Part shown: positions 1-10,663 of the stretch, in pieces | Layout of the letters: the number at the start of each line of letters is the position of its first letter | How positions within the stretch are numbered: the first letter of the stretch is position 1 | Origin: Megalonaias nervosa | Lineage: Eukaryota; Mollusca; Bivalvia; Unionida; Unionidae | Reading direction: 5' to 3' | Assembly (NCBI GenBank): GCA_016617855.1 | Contig: JAECUM010012887.1 | Coordinates: 1-64,000, forward strand | Length of the DNA stretch: 64,000 bases | Program-made: the position numbers and the translations under genes | The notes under the pieces: model-generated | The model's database searches: none | Seen by the model: the letters and a program-made list of their open reading frames with translations, nothing else | Told to the model about the DNA's origin: nothing

Positions 1-1479
1 AAAAAGGCTTGGCAAAATACCATAGGTTTCATGTGCATAATCAGTGCAGAGGATATGTAATACTTCTGGGATATTATGGACATCTGCTAGGAAATTACTT
101 CACAGGCTTTTTCTGTCAATCATTAGCATATACTGTAAACTTTAAAACACCTGGGTTAAAGGTTAGGTAACAGGTAAAAGGTGTATATTTCATTGATGAG
201 GTAGAGCTACTTAGGAAAAGCAATTATCAGTGTACCAAGTGATGTTACTTTTAGTTGAACTGTGAAAGTGACCTTATATTTTAGAGAATAATTTATTCAT
301 TATATATATTCAGTCATTAATTAATTTCTTAAGTAGCACACCATTATGATTTTCTTTCATACATTAATAGGGTAATTTTCAATTTAATTTTAATTTGAAA
401 AATTGCAAAATTTTGGCAAGCATAAATTCTTACAACTTTTAAAAAAACACATGTGACCCAATATGTTTATAGGGCATTGGATTGGTTTTTCTGGGGTTCA
501 TGGTAATTTAAAACCTGATTCCAAACACTGTGTCTACTAGTATTCTACATGAAGATTGTACTGAATGACAGGATTTACATACTATTCACCTTACCTACCT
601 GTTGCATCTTAGATATAAGCTGTACTAAGGAGTCAGTCCTATGTTTGCTCTTTCATCATAGATGTTAGTCGCATCATTCTAGATTTTATGAACTGCTCAT
701 GGTACATGATGGATGTTCCTACACATACATGGTTAATCTTGCTGCTTTATCTAACAGAGCAACAAATTTTTTTTTATTTTTTTTTCCTAATGTCCATCAG
801 TTGTATCATTTTCTGTTAGATTAACAGAATTGGTCAGTAACCTGTTCAGGAATTGGGTCATTTTAATATTACAGCTCAGTTGTGGAAAAAATCTGCAAAA
901 TGTATGTACAATAACTGTAATACATTACATTCCACTTTTTGCTAGACTTTATGCAAGTAACACGTGTGCCAAGAACACTCATCAGTATTCATCTTCATTG
1001 TCGTTTTAAACATCTTTATGGTCAATCCTCTACCCTTCTGTGTCTGTTGAGCATTTTTATCCCCAGTCTTTGCATTATTTTAGTGGAGTTTTTTGTGTTC
1101 CATTTGCTTATTTTTCAGCATTTTAGAACATTGTTCAGCTGGTGGTTTTTCTTTTTATTTTAGCCAGTTCTTAGCATTTTAGCCAGTTCTTATCTACACT
1201 TTCTTTGGTTCCTTGTGATTGTAATATAGTTTCATGCAGAGATTAATATGTCACATGGTGTGGGTTACAAGAAGGCCCTGTTGGATATACACACCACCTG
1301 CCTATTGTGCACACTTGGACGGATGTCCAGTATGTTGTCTACGGACAGATCAAGTATGGGACTTGGCAGAAAGTTGCCACAACTATAGAGGGAGGTGGAA
1401 AGGCCCCACTTCCTCATTGTCCTCAGAAGAGGACCTTCTCCATTTCCAGGAGCAGTCTGGATCCCATTAATCATCTGCA
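1..1479. other. AT-rich stretch, nothing recognised
   Basis: No LIM/PET-type coding segment, RNA gene or repeat that I can name. Short open frames here lack recognisable motifs. An upstream Limpet exon was looked for in 1-10462 and not found. Confidence 0.4.
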
Positions 1480-1740
1480 GTTTCCTAGCTTTGTAGATGG
1501 TTTGCACTTGATGTATGAAAGAACCCTATTGATATTGGAGTCAAAAGGTCAAAGATCAAGGTCACTGTGACTGAAGATTAAAAAGATAAAAATGGTTTCT
1601 GCACAATAACATCAGTTCTGCATATAAACCTCAAAGTTTGTGCATGGCTTGCACTTTGTGTAAAGAAGAATGTTAAGGATTTTTGAGTCAAATGGTTTGG
1701 GTCAAGGTCACTGTGACCAAATCATTGTAAATCCTTCTTA
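1480..1740 (+). repeat. R1 interspersed repeat with AGGTCA motifs (two units)
   Basis: Two units of about 115 bp share 'TTTGT..ATGG.TTGCACTT', 'GTCAAAGGTCAAGGTCAC' and 'TTTCTGCACAATAAC' type blocks. The same family forms a longer array at 14690-15400. The stretch 1706-1718 is a perfect GGTCA-CTG-TGACC palindrome. Confidence 0.7.
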
Positions 1741-2319
1741 ACATTTTTTAAAAATGAATTAGATTCACATTAGCATAGCATTTAGGCATTCATCAGGGGA
1801 AAATGGGTGAGTGAGCAAGTGAAAAAGAGAAACAAGAAAAATATTGAACAACAAATAAGCCTTTTCCCTAGGGTACAGAAGTTTGAAATGCAAACATGAA
1901 TATCATTTGAACCATGATGGATTAGAACCAGTGTTTTCAGTGTTGTAATTCCTTAGACTGATTTATTTTGGAGAAATAAGAACAGTAAGCAATAAGTTGA
2001 ACATGGCAATATACAGGGTAAGATTTAACAGGGGTAGGGCCTCCCATGTACCATTTAAAAAAAATGCAGTTTTTTTTTAAATAATGTTTCCAGTAGTTGT
2101 CTTTTCTTCTCATGATATATTGATGACTATATTTACAGTAGTTTAGCAGTAGACATTTCAGTGTATTGAATTTCTACATGATCACTGTTCATTTCATAAC
2201 CTATTGTATATTGTCTACACTATAATCACCATATTAGTGAGTTTATTGTTCTAGTTATACATCTCTTGCACATACATATTTGGGGCAGGTAATACCTGTG
2301 CCAACTTTCAGGGCAGTCA

Positions 2320-2515
2320 CAGTAAAACCTGTATTGAAAGACAATTGTTTTGGAAGTCAACCTGCCAATTTTTGAAAGACCAAATTTTTTGGCATGGATT
2401 GTATAGTGTTAAAATCTCTAATAAAGACCACCTGTCTTGAAAGACCACTTTTGTTGATAGGAAAGGTGGTATCTCAAGACATGTTTCATGGTGTTTGTAA
2501 ACAATACAGTGGAAA
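2320..2515 (+). mobile_element. Truncated pogo-like element
   Basis: It begins CAGTAAAACCTGTATTGAAA and carries internal blocks (CTGTCTTGAAAGACCAC; GGTGGTATCTCAAGACA) shared with the intact 179-bp element at 19105-19283. No matching right terminal repeat was found. Confidence 0.5.
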
Positions 2516-3020
2516 ACTATCACTAGGTACATACGATCTGGAGTTTTCAGGTAGATTTAGAAGTAAGTTGAAACCTCCATACCAACGACAGAATTATTTC
2601 AAAAGAGTTTTAAATACACTGGGACCATCATGTGGAATAATATCCCAAAAGAAATTAACGATATCAGCATTTCACCATGGGTACATTAAATGGATGAAAC
2701 CTAAATCTTAATTAAAAACATATGGTTTATCCACCTCCTCCTGCTACATTTTTTGTATAAGTACATGTATGATGCAAGAGTTTATCTTTGACTGGAGAAC
2801 ACAGTAACTTCATCTGTTAATGTATTTACAATTTACATGTATAGCTGTCTAGTCTGGGTCAGTAATTTCTGTGTACTTGACTAAGGTATGTGAACATGTT
2901 ATGTGTGAGATGGATAGTAATTGATTGCATTCTGTACACATCTGTACATATATTTCAGAGGGCCTCAAGGTAGCTTAGTTTTGAGTTGTAACTAATTGAG
3001 TCACCATCATTAAATATATT

Positions 3021-3085
3021 CTATATTATATGATATGATATAATATGATATTATATTATATTATATTATATTATATTATATTATT
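3021..3085. repeat. TATAT-rich microsatellite
   Basis: Irregular ATATGATAT/ATTATATT units of about 5 bp. Confidence 0.8.
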
Positions 3086-3397
3086 TGACTTTAAATAACT
3101 GATTAGTCAAATCTTTAAAAGAGCTATGGTACCCAGAATCCTGGATCTGTTCTGCATCCATCACCACTCATTAGCTTAGCCACTGATAGAAATGTCTGGC
3201 TTTTACTTTGTCACTGACTTGTGGTGTGAATGTCTTGGTTTATTTATCTTTGATTTGTCTTGGCCTGGATGACTTGAATCAAACATCATTATCACCTTCT
3301 GACATTCAGAATTCTTCCAATGAACTTTTGAATTTGGCAAATTGAAAATTCTATAAATCAAGCACATTACATTATTAACAAATTACCTTGTCAAATG

Positions 3398-3715
3398 CAC
3401 AGGTGCTTGATGTTGACAAAAAACAATAATCTGAAGGGAAAAAAATCATACAGAGTGACAAAATTACCTCAGATTACCCCCATGACCCATTCTAGCATAG
3501 GACCCTGTCTGTCATACTATATATCAAGGGTCATGGGTGGAACGAAGTATTTGGAAGTTACTGACCTTCTCTCTTATATAGTATGATAGACAGGGGTCCT
3601 ATGTCAGAACGGGTCATGGGGGTAATCTTAGGTATTTTTGTCACTCTGTATGTTTTTTTTTTCCTTCAGATTATTGTTTTGTTTCTCAACATCAAGCTCG
3701 TGTCGAGCACCTGTG
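3398..3715. mobile_element. Foldback/MITE-like hairpin element
   Basis: A 318-bp inverted repeat starting CACAGGTGCT and ending AGCACCTGTG. The arms, about 125 bp each, match almost throughout (CATACAGAGTGACAAAA, CCCATGACCC and TAGGACCC appear as reverse complements on the right arm), around a spacer of about 60 bp. No convincing target-site duplication is visible. It has no coding capacity. Confidence 0.8.
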
Positions 3716-4887
3716 GTTATTGAATGCGAAAAAAATAAATTTTTGGTGGATCATTCATAAATGCTTAGGAATGTGAGCAAGTAACTAGCTTATTAACACA
3801 ACTAAAAGTGATACATGCATTAGATTTTTGGCACTACCCATTGCAAAATTGTTGGTAAATTATGCCGTGCTGTCCATTGGATAAAGTCTCATTCCTTGAA
3901 AAAAGAAGCCATCCAACTTCAAAAATATTGATCAGACATCCCCAGGTAATGTTTGGATGTCCATTACAATGTGTGACTTCTTTACATTACCAGTTTAATG
4001 ATGGAATAGGTCCTATAATCACTCCATCTTTGTATCTTTGTGAACATAATTTGCAAATTTTTGGAATTCCAGGAAAGTTTATATTATTGAAGGTGATGCA
4101 TTATGGCATGATCATCAACAGTATTGAATATTGCAATAATTAATATTATTACTTCATATGTATGTTAAATAACCTTCTTAGCTTTAATCATCCAATCACT
4201 TTGGCTTTCATCTATCCAGTCAGCAAGATAACCGAGTTTTTCCTCCCCTTAAGAAGTCATAACTTGCCACTGTAAAGTATTCAGTACAAGATAGAGTCTA
4301 ATAAGTCAACACCCAAACCTGTATTGGTTTTCCAGACCAGATCTGACTTTTGACAACCTGTAAATTCATCTGGAATATCACAACTCCTTCATCCTGTCAC
4401 CGTTGTGAATTATTGGGCTACTTCAGTGGATAATCAGTTGTTTTAACCAATATCAAGGAACCAATCAAATGTGAATTGGCTTTGTTGAATTGGTCATTTT
4501 GGTAATGCATCTCTAGCATCTTTTCATGTGACATGACTATCATTTGTTGACTGTCTCATCATTTGGCTATTATCATGGTTCACTAATGGATACAATTACA
4601 AAATTGACTTATTACATTGTAATCCATATTGTTCAGTACACTCGGTTAATCCATCAACTTTTGTAATTTGATGCATTGTTGAAATTTGATAAGTCACATG
4701 ATGAGAGATATTCATCCTGTGACAATCACAGGACAGATAGACAGGTGATTATGTCACTTGATAGAAACAACGATTTGGAATGAGCAAAAAACACATCCAG
4801 TTGGTTCCTGATATTGATTGAACAGCTTGTAGGTAGAACTGTGACAGGAGGCAGTATTATATTAATCCATATGGATGTACAGGTTGT
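3716..4887. other. Non-coding, nothing recognised
   Basis: AT-rich sequence without recognisable coding motifs or repeat units. A 93-residue open frame at 3862-4143 shows no family motif and is treated as chance. Confidence 0.4.
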
Positions 4888-4974
4888 CAGACATCCAGTG
4901 TGATACAGAAATATGCTGTACAAATTGCTGACAGACATCCAGTGTGATACAGAAATATGCTGTACAAATTGCTG
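4888..4974. repeat. 44-bp tandem duplication
   Basis: Two nearly identical copies starting CAGACATCCAGTGTGATACA at 4888 and 4932. Confidence 0.85.
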
Positions 4975-6027
4975 AAAGGCAGCTTATAACCACCATAACT
5001 CTTGAGCCATGATAAATACCAGAAAGTGTCTAAAAATGGTTGATATCTACACTGTTGCATTATGGGGAACTTGTTCTAAAATAAGTGCAATGTTTTATAA
5101 ATAGATGAGATCAGACCCTAAACCATTAACACACTAGTACTGTACAAGTTTTGGGGGCAGATTTATATGACTAAACAATTACAGCATTTAAGTTATGGCT
5201 GTGATTTGGGTTTGTATCTTTGATTCTTTTTTTTTTCTTCTGTTCTCTCTGTCTCGCCAGGTGGACTTTCCCTTTAACTTCACAAGGGGGTTGCTTGATG
5301 ATGCAACAATAAATGTGGGTTTTTGAAGACACAACTTTTTCACCATGTGTTGTTGTTTTACTCTCCCTCATGTTTTCCCCAGCTTGCTTTCTACCATTAA
5401 ACAAGATATAGTAATGTGATAACACAGTTACACAATTCATAAATGTTCCATAACCTTGCAGGAGGGAGTAGGCATGTTCTATTCCAAAGTGTGTTATCTT
5501 TTGTATCACTTGGCATTTGATACACTTGGAACTTTTACTTGAACATTTGAAAACAGTCATCTTTAGGTGCAAAAATATGAGGATTATTTAAAAAGTTTTG
5601 AATATTTTGTTATAATTCTTTTGTTTTTTTAACCTGTTAATAAATTTTAACACCCATTAATAGCCATAATGATGTTGTTTAAAATGACATGAACATAACA
5701 TAGGTAAATAATGTTGACTTGTAAATGTCAGAGAAGGAAAGGAAAACATTTTTGCTACTGAGTGATGAGCATACTCTAAACTCAGAGTATTCTTAGGGTT
5801 CTCTTCCAGAAATATCAAGGTTGACTTTGATAAAGTTTATGGATGTAATTCTCTGTCATAGTCTACAATTTTGAGGCAATTTCATCATTATAAGTCTATG
5901 GATAATGACCCATTTTCTGGATTGTTCCATGTTCTGGATTGTTGTTTGCAGTTGGTGAGTGGGAAGTGGCGCATTTGCTGAAGGTGACTGACACACAGTG
6001 GAATATAGTTCTGTTATCATGGTCATT
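4975..6027. other. Non-coding, nothing recognised
   Basis: No gene or named repeat seen. The last 60 or so bases may belong to the N-terminal part of the mariner relic that follows. Confidence 0.4.
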
Positions 6028-6530
6028 AATTCATCAGTTTTTAATATGTTGAAGAATCATATGAAGCTGAGAAAGGTTTGTGCAAGATGGATACTTCATT
6101 TTGACAGCTGATCTGAACTAGATTTGGGTTGAAATTGCCAAACAGCTACTAACCAGATATGAAAAGATTGATGAGTGACATTTGAATGAGATTGCCACAG
6201 GTGATGAAAAATAGAAGATTATAAAGTTTATATCAGAGAAAATGAGCAGACCACAAATCAGTCCATATTGTCAGACTGTCAAGACAGTTTTATTGGCATT
6301 ATTCTTCTGTTTAGATGGTTTGATTATCCAGATACCTGTGCCTGCCTATGCTAGTGTCATTGGAACTGTTTATGCCTCCAAAGTGTTGCCAAAAGTTGTG
6401 GAACACTACCAAACTGTCTGCACACTGGTAACTTTGGTATTGATCTACCAGTACTCAGTGACAATGCACTGGCGGCATGGCTATCTTGACCGACTTCTGA
6501 AGAAGCATTGCATCTAAACTTTCCACAGGG
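6028..6530 (+). pseudogene. Mariner-family transposase pseudogene
   Basis: Read across frames the segment gives NMLKNHMKLRKVCARWILHF, then VEIAKQLL, an ATGDEK block, then QIPVPAY, YASKVLPKVVEHYQT and, after a frameshift, LSDNALAAWLS. These are the classical mariner (DD34D) landmarks, including two catalytic aspartate positions (GDE and SDN). In-frame stops (after WILHF and after GDEK) and at least one frameshift near 6430-6450 show it is dead. The longest open piece is 6242-6517. A SINE abuts its 3' side. Terminal inverted repeats were not identified. Confidence 0.82.
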
Positions 6531-6770
6531 GCCCATGTAGTTGAGTCATCTAAAAAGCACTGGCCTTTTCAGATCACTCACACATCTCATGACTGTCAGT
6601 AGGGGTTCCAGTCCTGGCTTGGCCACTATGAATAAGAAAGAATGCCAGTTGCTTCTCATGGGTTGGTGGTTCATCCAAGGATTTTCATCTCCACCAGACA
6701 TATTGGCCACCTTGTAGAGCATATCAGGTGCTGAAAAATGGCATTAAAGCCACAGAAACTCCATGCAGCT
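6529..6770 (+). mobile_element. tRNA-related SINE, family B (diverged)
   Basis: It shares order and wording with better copies at 12535-12727, 15405-15605 and 62358-62882: a tRNA-like head (GTTCCAGTCCTGGCTTGG), 'AGTTGCTTCTCATGGGTTGG', 'CCACCAGACATATTGGCCACC' and the tail 'GTGCTGAAAAATGGCATTAA'. Confidence 0.65.
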
Positions 6771-7154
6771 GTGATTTAGCTCTGAGGGATGTTTGGCCAC
6801 CATGCAGCCAGAAGAGCAGTTTTCCAGCTATGAATACATACCAAAAAGTGAATACAGCATGCCATTTAATAATTGGATAATCAGAGTCTGAAGAGGTGTT
6901 TTATGTGGAGTATTTTGAGTGCATGCATGGACATACTGTTCATTATCAAAGATCTTTGTTGTACAGCATACTAATATTCAGAATGTTTTAAACACCCCTC
7001 ATAAAATCTAAGTATCATCTTGATGGAGACCAGTAGGTTGAATCCTGTGCTAGAAATGGTGTACTTTAATTTCTTCATCAGAAATTGAGATTTAATGATT
7101 GGTTGTTTTTTCATGGCACTTTGAGAACATTAATGGCTATTGCATGCCAGAGAA

Positions 7155-7285
7155 ATGGAAGCTATGTGACTTTCCCAATGACACATTGCGGTAGCTGATC
7201 CAGGCTGGCATGGGTGTGTATTGAACCCATGTACCTTGCATTATAAGCCTGATATTTTACCAGCTGAATAACTCTGACTCACTAG
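7155..7285 (-). mobile_element. tRNA-like SINE fragment
   Basis: On the minus strand, an A-box-like TTATTCAGCTGGTAAAATAT and a B-box-like GGGTTCAATACACACCC are spaced as in a tRNA-derived SINE head, followed by CAGGCTTGGATCAG-like text. Diverged; the family is uncertain. Confidence 0.4.
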
Positions 7286-7374
7286 ATTGATGGATGATAG
7301 TCACAGGTTCTTCCATATGTTTGGGAGGTAGATCCATTAGCATTAAATATATCACATGCAATTGAAAGCATTTG

Positions 7375-7615
7375 TAAATCAAACAGTGCTCATCTTTATT
7401 GCAGGCAGAACTAGAAACATGAAATGTCCATATCTCTTGGTTCTTTGTTGATTTTGTAAATCTAATAGTGCTCATCTTTATTGCAGGCAGAACTAGAAAC
7501 GTGAAATGTCCATACCTCTTGGTTCTTTGTTCATTTTGTAAATCTGACAGTGCTCGTCTTTATTGCAGGCAGAACTAGAAACATAAAATATCCATACCTC
7601 TTGGTTCTATGTAAA
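7375..7615. repeat. 82-bp tandem repeat, about three copies
   Basis: Units start at about 7391, 7473 and 7555. Each carries CATCTTTATTGCAGGCAGAA, so each resembles a 3' splice site on the plus strand. Confidence 0.85.
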
Positions 7616-8114
7616 TTTTTAAGCATCTGATAACAAATTGTGTCAGCCATGAGTGATACATGCATAAACAATATCTTTCTGGAAGAATATTCTCTTCCAA
7701 AGCAAGTTATCACTGTGGTTCAAAAATAAAACATAAAAGCAAGCTATACTGGAAGTATAGGGAATATGATTCTATGCATATTTCATAAGCATGAGAACTA
7801 ATCAATACAGTATTATGGTGAATATTATCTGCATAAATGTCATGAGAAAAATAAAAACACCAAACTTTGTTACATGTATATCCCATACCTAAACTGTTTT
7901 GGAATGAGAACAAAGTTATTGATTGAGCCATAGTATTCCCTTTAGTAAATTAAATTAAATATGGAGCAAAATTCAGTACTGGAAAATATTGTAGGGTCAT
8001 GGGTAAGTTTATTATTATATATTCAATAGACATATTTTTATTTTCCTTATCTGTTCTTTCTGACTAAAGAGTTATTATACAGTGCCACCCCCACTCCCTA
8101 CACCCCACCCCACC

Positions 8115-8118
<4 letters not shown>

Positions 8119-8154
<36 letters not shown>
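8119..8154. repeat. (TC)n microsatellite next to a C-rich run
   Basis: About 18 TC units preceded by CCACCCC-rich sequence (8082-8118), together a pure polypyrimidine tract of about 70 bases broken only by a few purines. Confidence 0.9.
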
Positions 8155-8157
<3 letters not shown>

Positions 8158-9300
8158 CCTGCACATGGAGAGATATGGTAACCCATGGGCATAGTGAGAC
8201 TTCAAATGAAGAGGCTGGAAATGAATAAAATACCAGGTCATAACTGTGTTAACAGTGACATAACCTCACAGATGTGGTGTGCATGGCTCCATAAGGGCTT
8301 ACCTTATCTACCATAATTTGGGTCACACTGGTGTGAATAGTACAAAAATAACAGGATTAAAAACATTGTTTAACAAACCATCACATAGTGTACCCCCTTG
8401 CCCACCCCCTCCTTAATTAAGCAACAAAATCTATCAAGTGTACCCAGATTTAATGTGATTTTAAAATAAATCACAAAAATATAAGAATTGTGGTAGAAAA
8501 ACTCCTTGCAGTAAACTTAAAATGGTTTGGTTTGTTTTGGATCATATGGCACCATTAGTCAAACCTGGCTGATTCAGTGGAATGATTCTGACCACACACT
8601 TTTGAGGACTTGACATGCCAGTCTATTGCTAAAGATACTATGGCACCACCTGAGGGAAGAAATGGCCAGTAATTAATTAAAATCTTGGTGTACAGTTTAT
8701 TCACAAGTGAAGGTAATGTCTTTGGGGGTTTTCTGTTATTGAGATATATTTAGGTCATATAATTCAAGAAATTGATTGTTTTACAGTTGTCAATATTGTT
8801 TGATTTACTCTAAAATCTCTTTCACCTGAGGATTCTGTTTATAAGATGACAATAGATAAGTGATCAATTTCCTGAGGCCATGATGGGGATCTGACCCTTA
8901 AGTCTGCACCTAATCAATGGTGGTTCTTAAAAAATTATATAAATAAATTCTAAGCAATTTTTCAAAATTACCCTTGTGCTCATGAAAATGTTTAAGAATT
9001 TGCAGTTAAAATTCTTACCATATGCAGATGTCCTGTTTAATTGAGTGGGTTATGTTTTTTGTTTCCTGGTGTCTTGCATACTTTAGGAGTGAGATTCCAG
9101 AAAGGTGAAAGATTAATAATAGGATTTAGTTTAAATTATTTTTTCTCATCATAAAAGTTCCAGAGACTACTCACAAATTAATTTGATGTAGAAACTGAAA
9201 ATGTTGTCAGTGCAACTAAGCAGTAGAAAAAAAAAATTGTATGCATAGACTTAATACTGGTGAGACCCATATTTACAAACTGAATAAATCAGCGTCAAGG
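8155..9300. other. Non-coding, nothing recognised
   Basis: AT-rich sequence without identifiable genes or repeat units. Confidence 0.4.
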
Positions 9301-9309
9301 TGACCAGTT

Positions 9310-9870
9310 CGGTTATTAGCTCTACAGGTAATAGACCAGAAGAGCTTATGTGAGGATTTGTTTTCTATTGTCCATTGTCTATTGTCTGACATCTATCATT
9401 TGACCATCCATTTGTTATTCATACTCCTAAATTACTTGAAGATGACCATGAAATCGTTCTAAGGTCCAATTGGTCCTGTATGAAAATGGTGTTCTGCTGA
9501 GTCATCCCATATGGCCACTGTAGAAGTCATCTTAAAAATCTTATTTCTATTTCAGGTTTTCACTAAATGTCTTCATATGGTGTTATTTTTGGTCCTAAAT
9601 AAAAATGTTGCCGATCTAACATCCACTGTTGTCATTGGTGTCAGTCAGCATGAAAATCTTGTTATTGCTATTCCCCCAGAATTGGCTTCTTATGATATCT
9701 AGTTGATCCTACCTGGAAATGGTGCTGATCTTAGGATCCAGTTTGGCTGCCACAGTGGCTAATTGGAAAATTTTGTGGCTTACGAATATCAGATAGGGTT
9801 TCAAAACTCAGAAGTTACAATTTTAAAAAATGGTCTTATCTTGAATTCATGAACATTTTTCAGGCCAGTT
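9310..9870 (+). repeat. R2 repeat element (about four units)
   Basis: It opens with GACCAGAAGAGCTTATG, the 5' mark also seen at 22026 and 35217, then degenerate ~140-bp units containing 'TTGGTCCTAAATAAAAATG' and 'CATCTTAAAAATCTT'. The usual 3' palindrome is missing here. Confidence 0.65.
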
Positions 9871-10132
9871 GCATCAATCGCTTCTAGATACTTATGTTTC
9901 ATAGTAGTTTTAAATATAACATTTTTCAGCTTGCATGTTTTTGTTGCTTGTTGCATTTTGATGACAGAAATTAGCAGCTCATGAAGAATTTCATGGAAGT
10001 AACTTGAACCATGCTATTTTTGATCTTGTACATATAAAAGTATAAATCATGAATCACTCTTGGGTCATCTGTCCATATGTTGGTGGCTCTGATGAAACAT
10101 TAGGTTATGCAGAAAAATCAATAAATATGGTG

Positions 10133-10270
10133 GGGGGCCACCATAATTCAGTTGGTAAACCATCCAATTTGTCATTCAAGGCCAAAGCCTTGATACCTGC
10201 TCAGGCCAGCCAGAGTCAACTACCTCAGTGTTTTCATGCATATTGCACTTAGCTCTCATTTCTCCAACAT
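10133..10270 (+). mobile_element. tRNA-related SINE, family C
   Basis: It contains ATTCAGTTGGTAAACCATCC (A-box-like), CCTGCTCAGGCCAG, CCTCAGTGT and CACTTAGC in the order seen in the copy at 46353-46520. It lies about 190 bases before the Limpet/FHL exon A acceptor. Confidence 0.6.
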
Positions 10271-10462
10271 GATATGTGTTAAAAGTGTAGCTAAAACTAA
10301 TCAACTAGCCATAAATGTAGTTAGCCCAGGGAAGAAACAATTAACTTTCCTGTCATTTTTTGTTGAGCTGAAAGTTTCCAAGTAGAACACTACAACTATG
10401 AATTGGAGCCTGTGATATCTCTAAACTGCTGTTCACATTACATTTTTTCTTTCCTCTTTCAG

Positions 10463-10663
10463 CTGATATTTTCCAGTGAGTACACCAAAGCCATGGATCA
10501 GAACTACCACAAGGACCACCTGGCCTGCCACCATTGTGACAAAAAGCTGATTGCCTGCCGATACATCCTGAAGGAGGAACATCCCTACTGTATACCCTGC
10601 TACCAGGAACTTTTTGCCCACAACTGTGAGGAGTGCAAGAAACCTATTGGACCTGACTACAAG
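10463..10663 (+). CDS. Limpet/FHL exon A: end of a LIM domain plus start of the next
   Basis: Acceptor TTTCAG ends at 10462 and donor AAG^GTAATG begins at 10664; both ends are phase 0 (67 codons). The peptide has H-x2-H then C-H-H-C and C-I-P-C, which complete one LIM domain, followed by C-E-E-C, the first half of the next LIM finger. The residues before the zinc ligands (IFSSEYTKAMDQNYH) match the core of Limpet, testin and prickle LIM domains (known family pattern), which implies an upstream exon carrying the missing C-x2-C. An in-frame ATG at 10493 sits in GCCATGG, a strong Kozak context, and from there the protein would be 283 residues, close to the 279-280 of vertebrate FHL proteins. A second possible AG acceptor lies at 10475-10476. 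Whether both starts are used is inference. Confidence 0.88.

Noticed and set aside
5171..5572. 133-residue open frame on the minus strand, the longest single-segment frame after 14121-14582
   Set aside because: Lysine-rich low-complexity middle, no motif, no splice context; probably chance.
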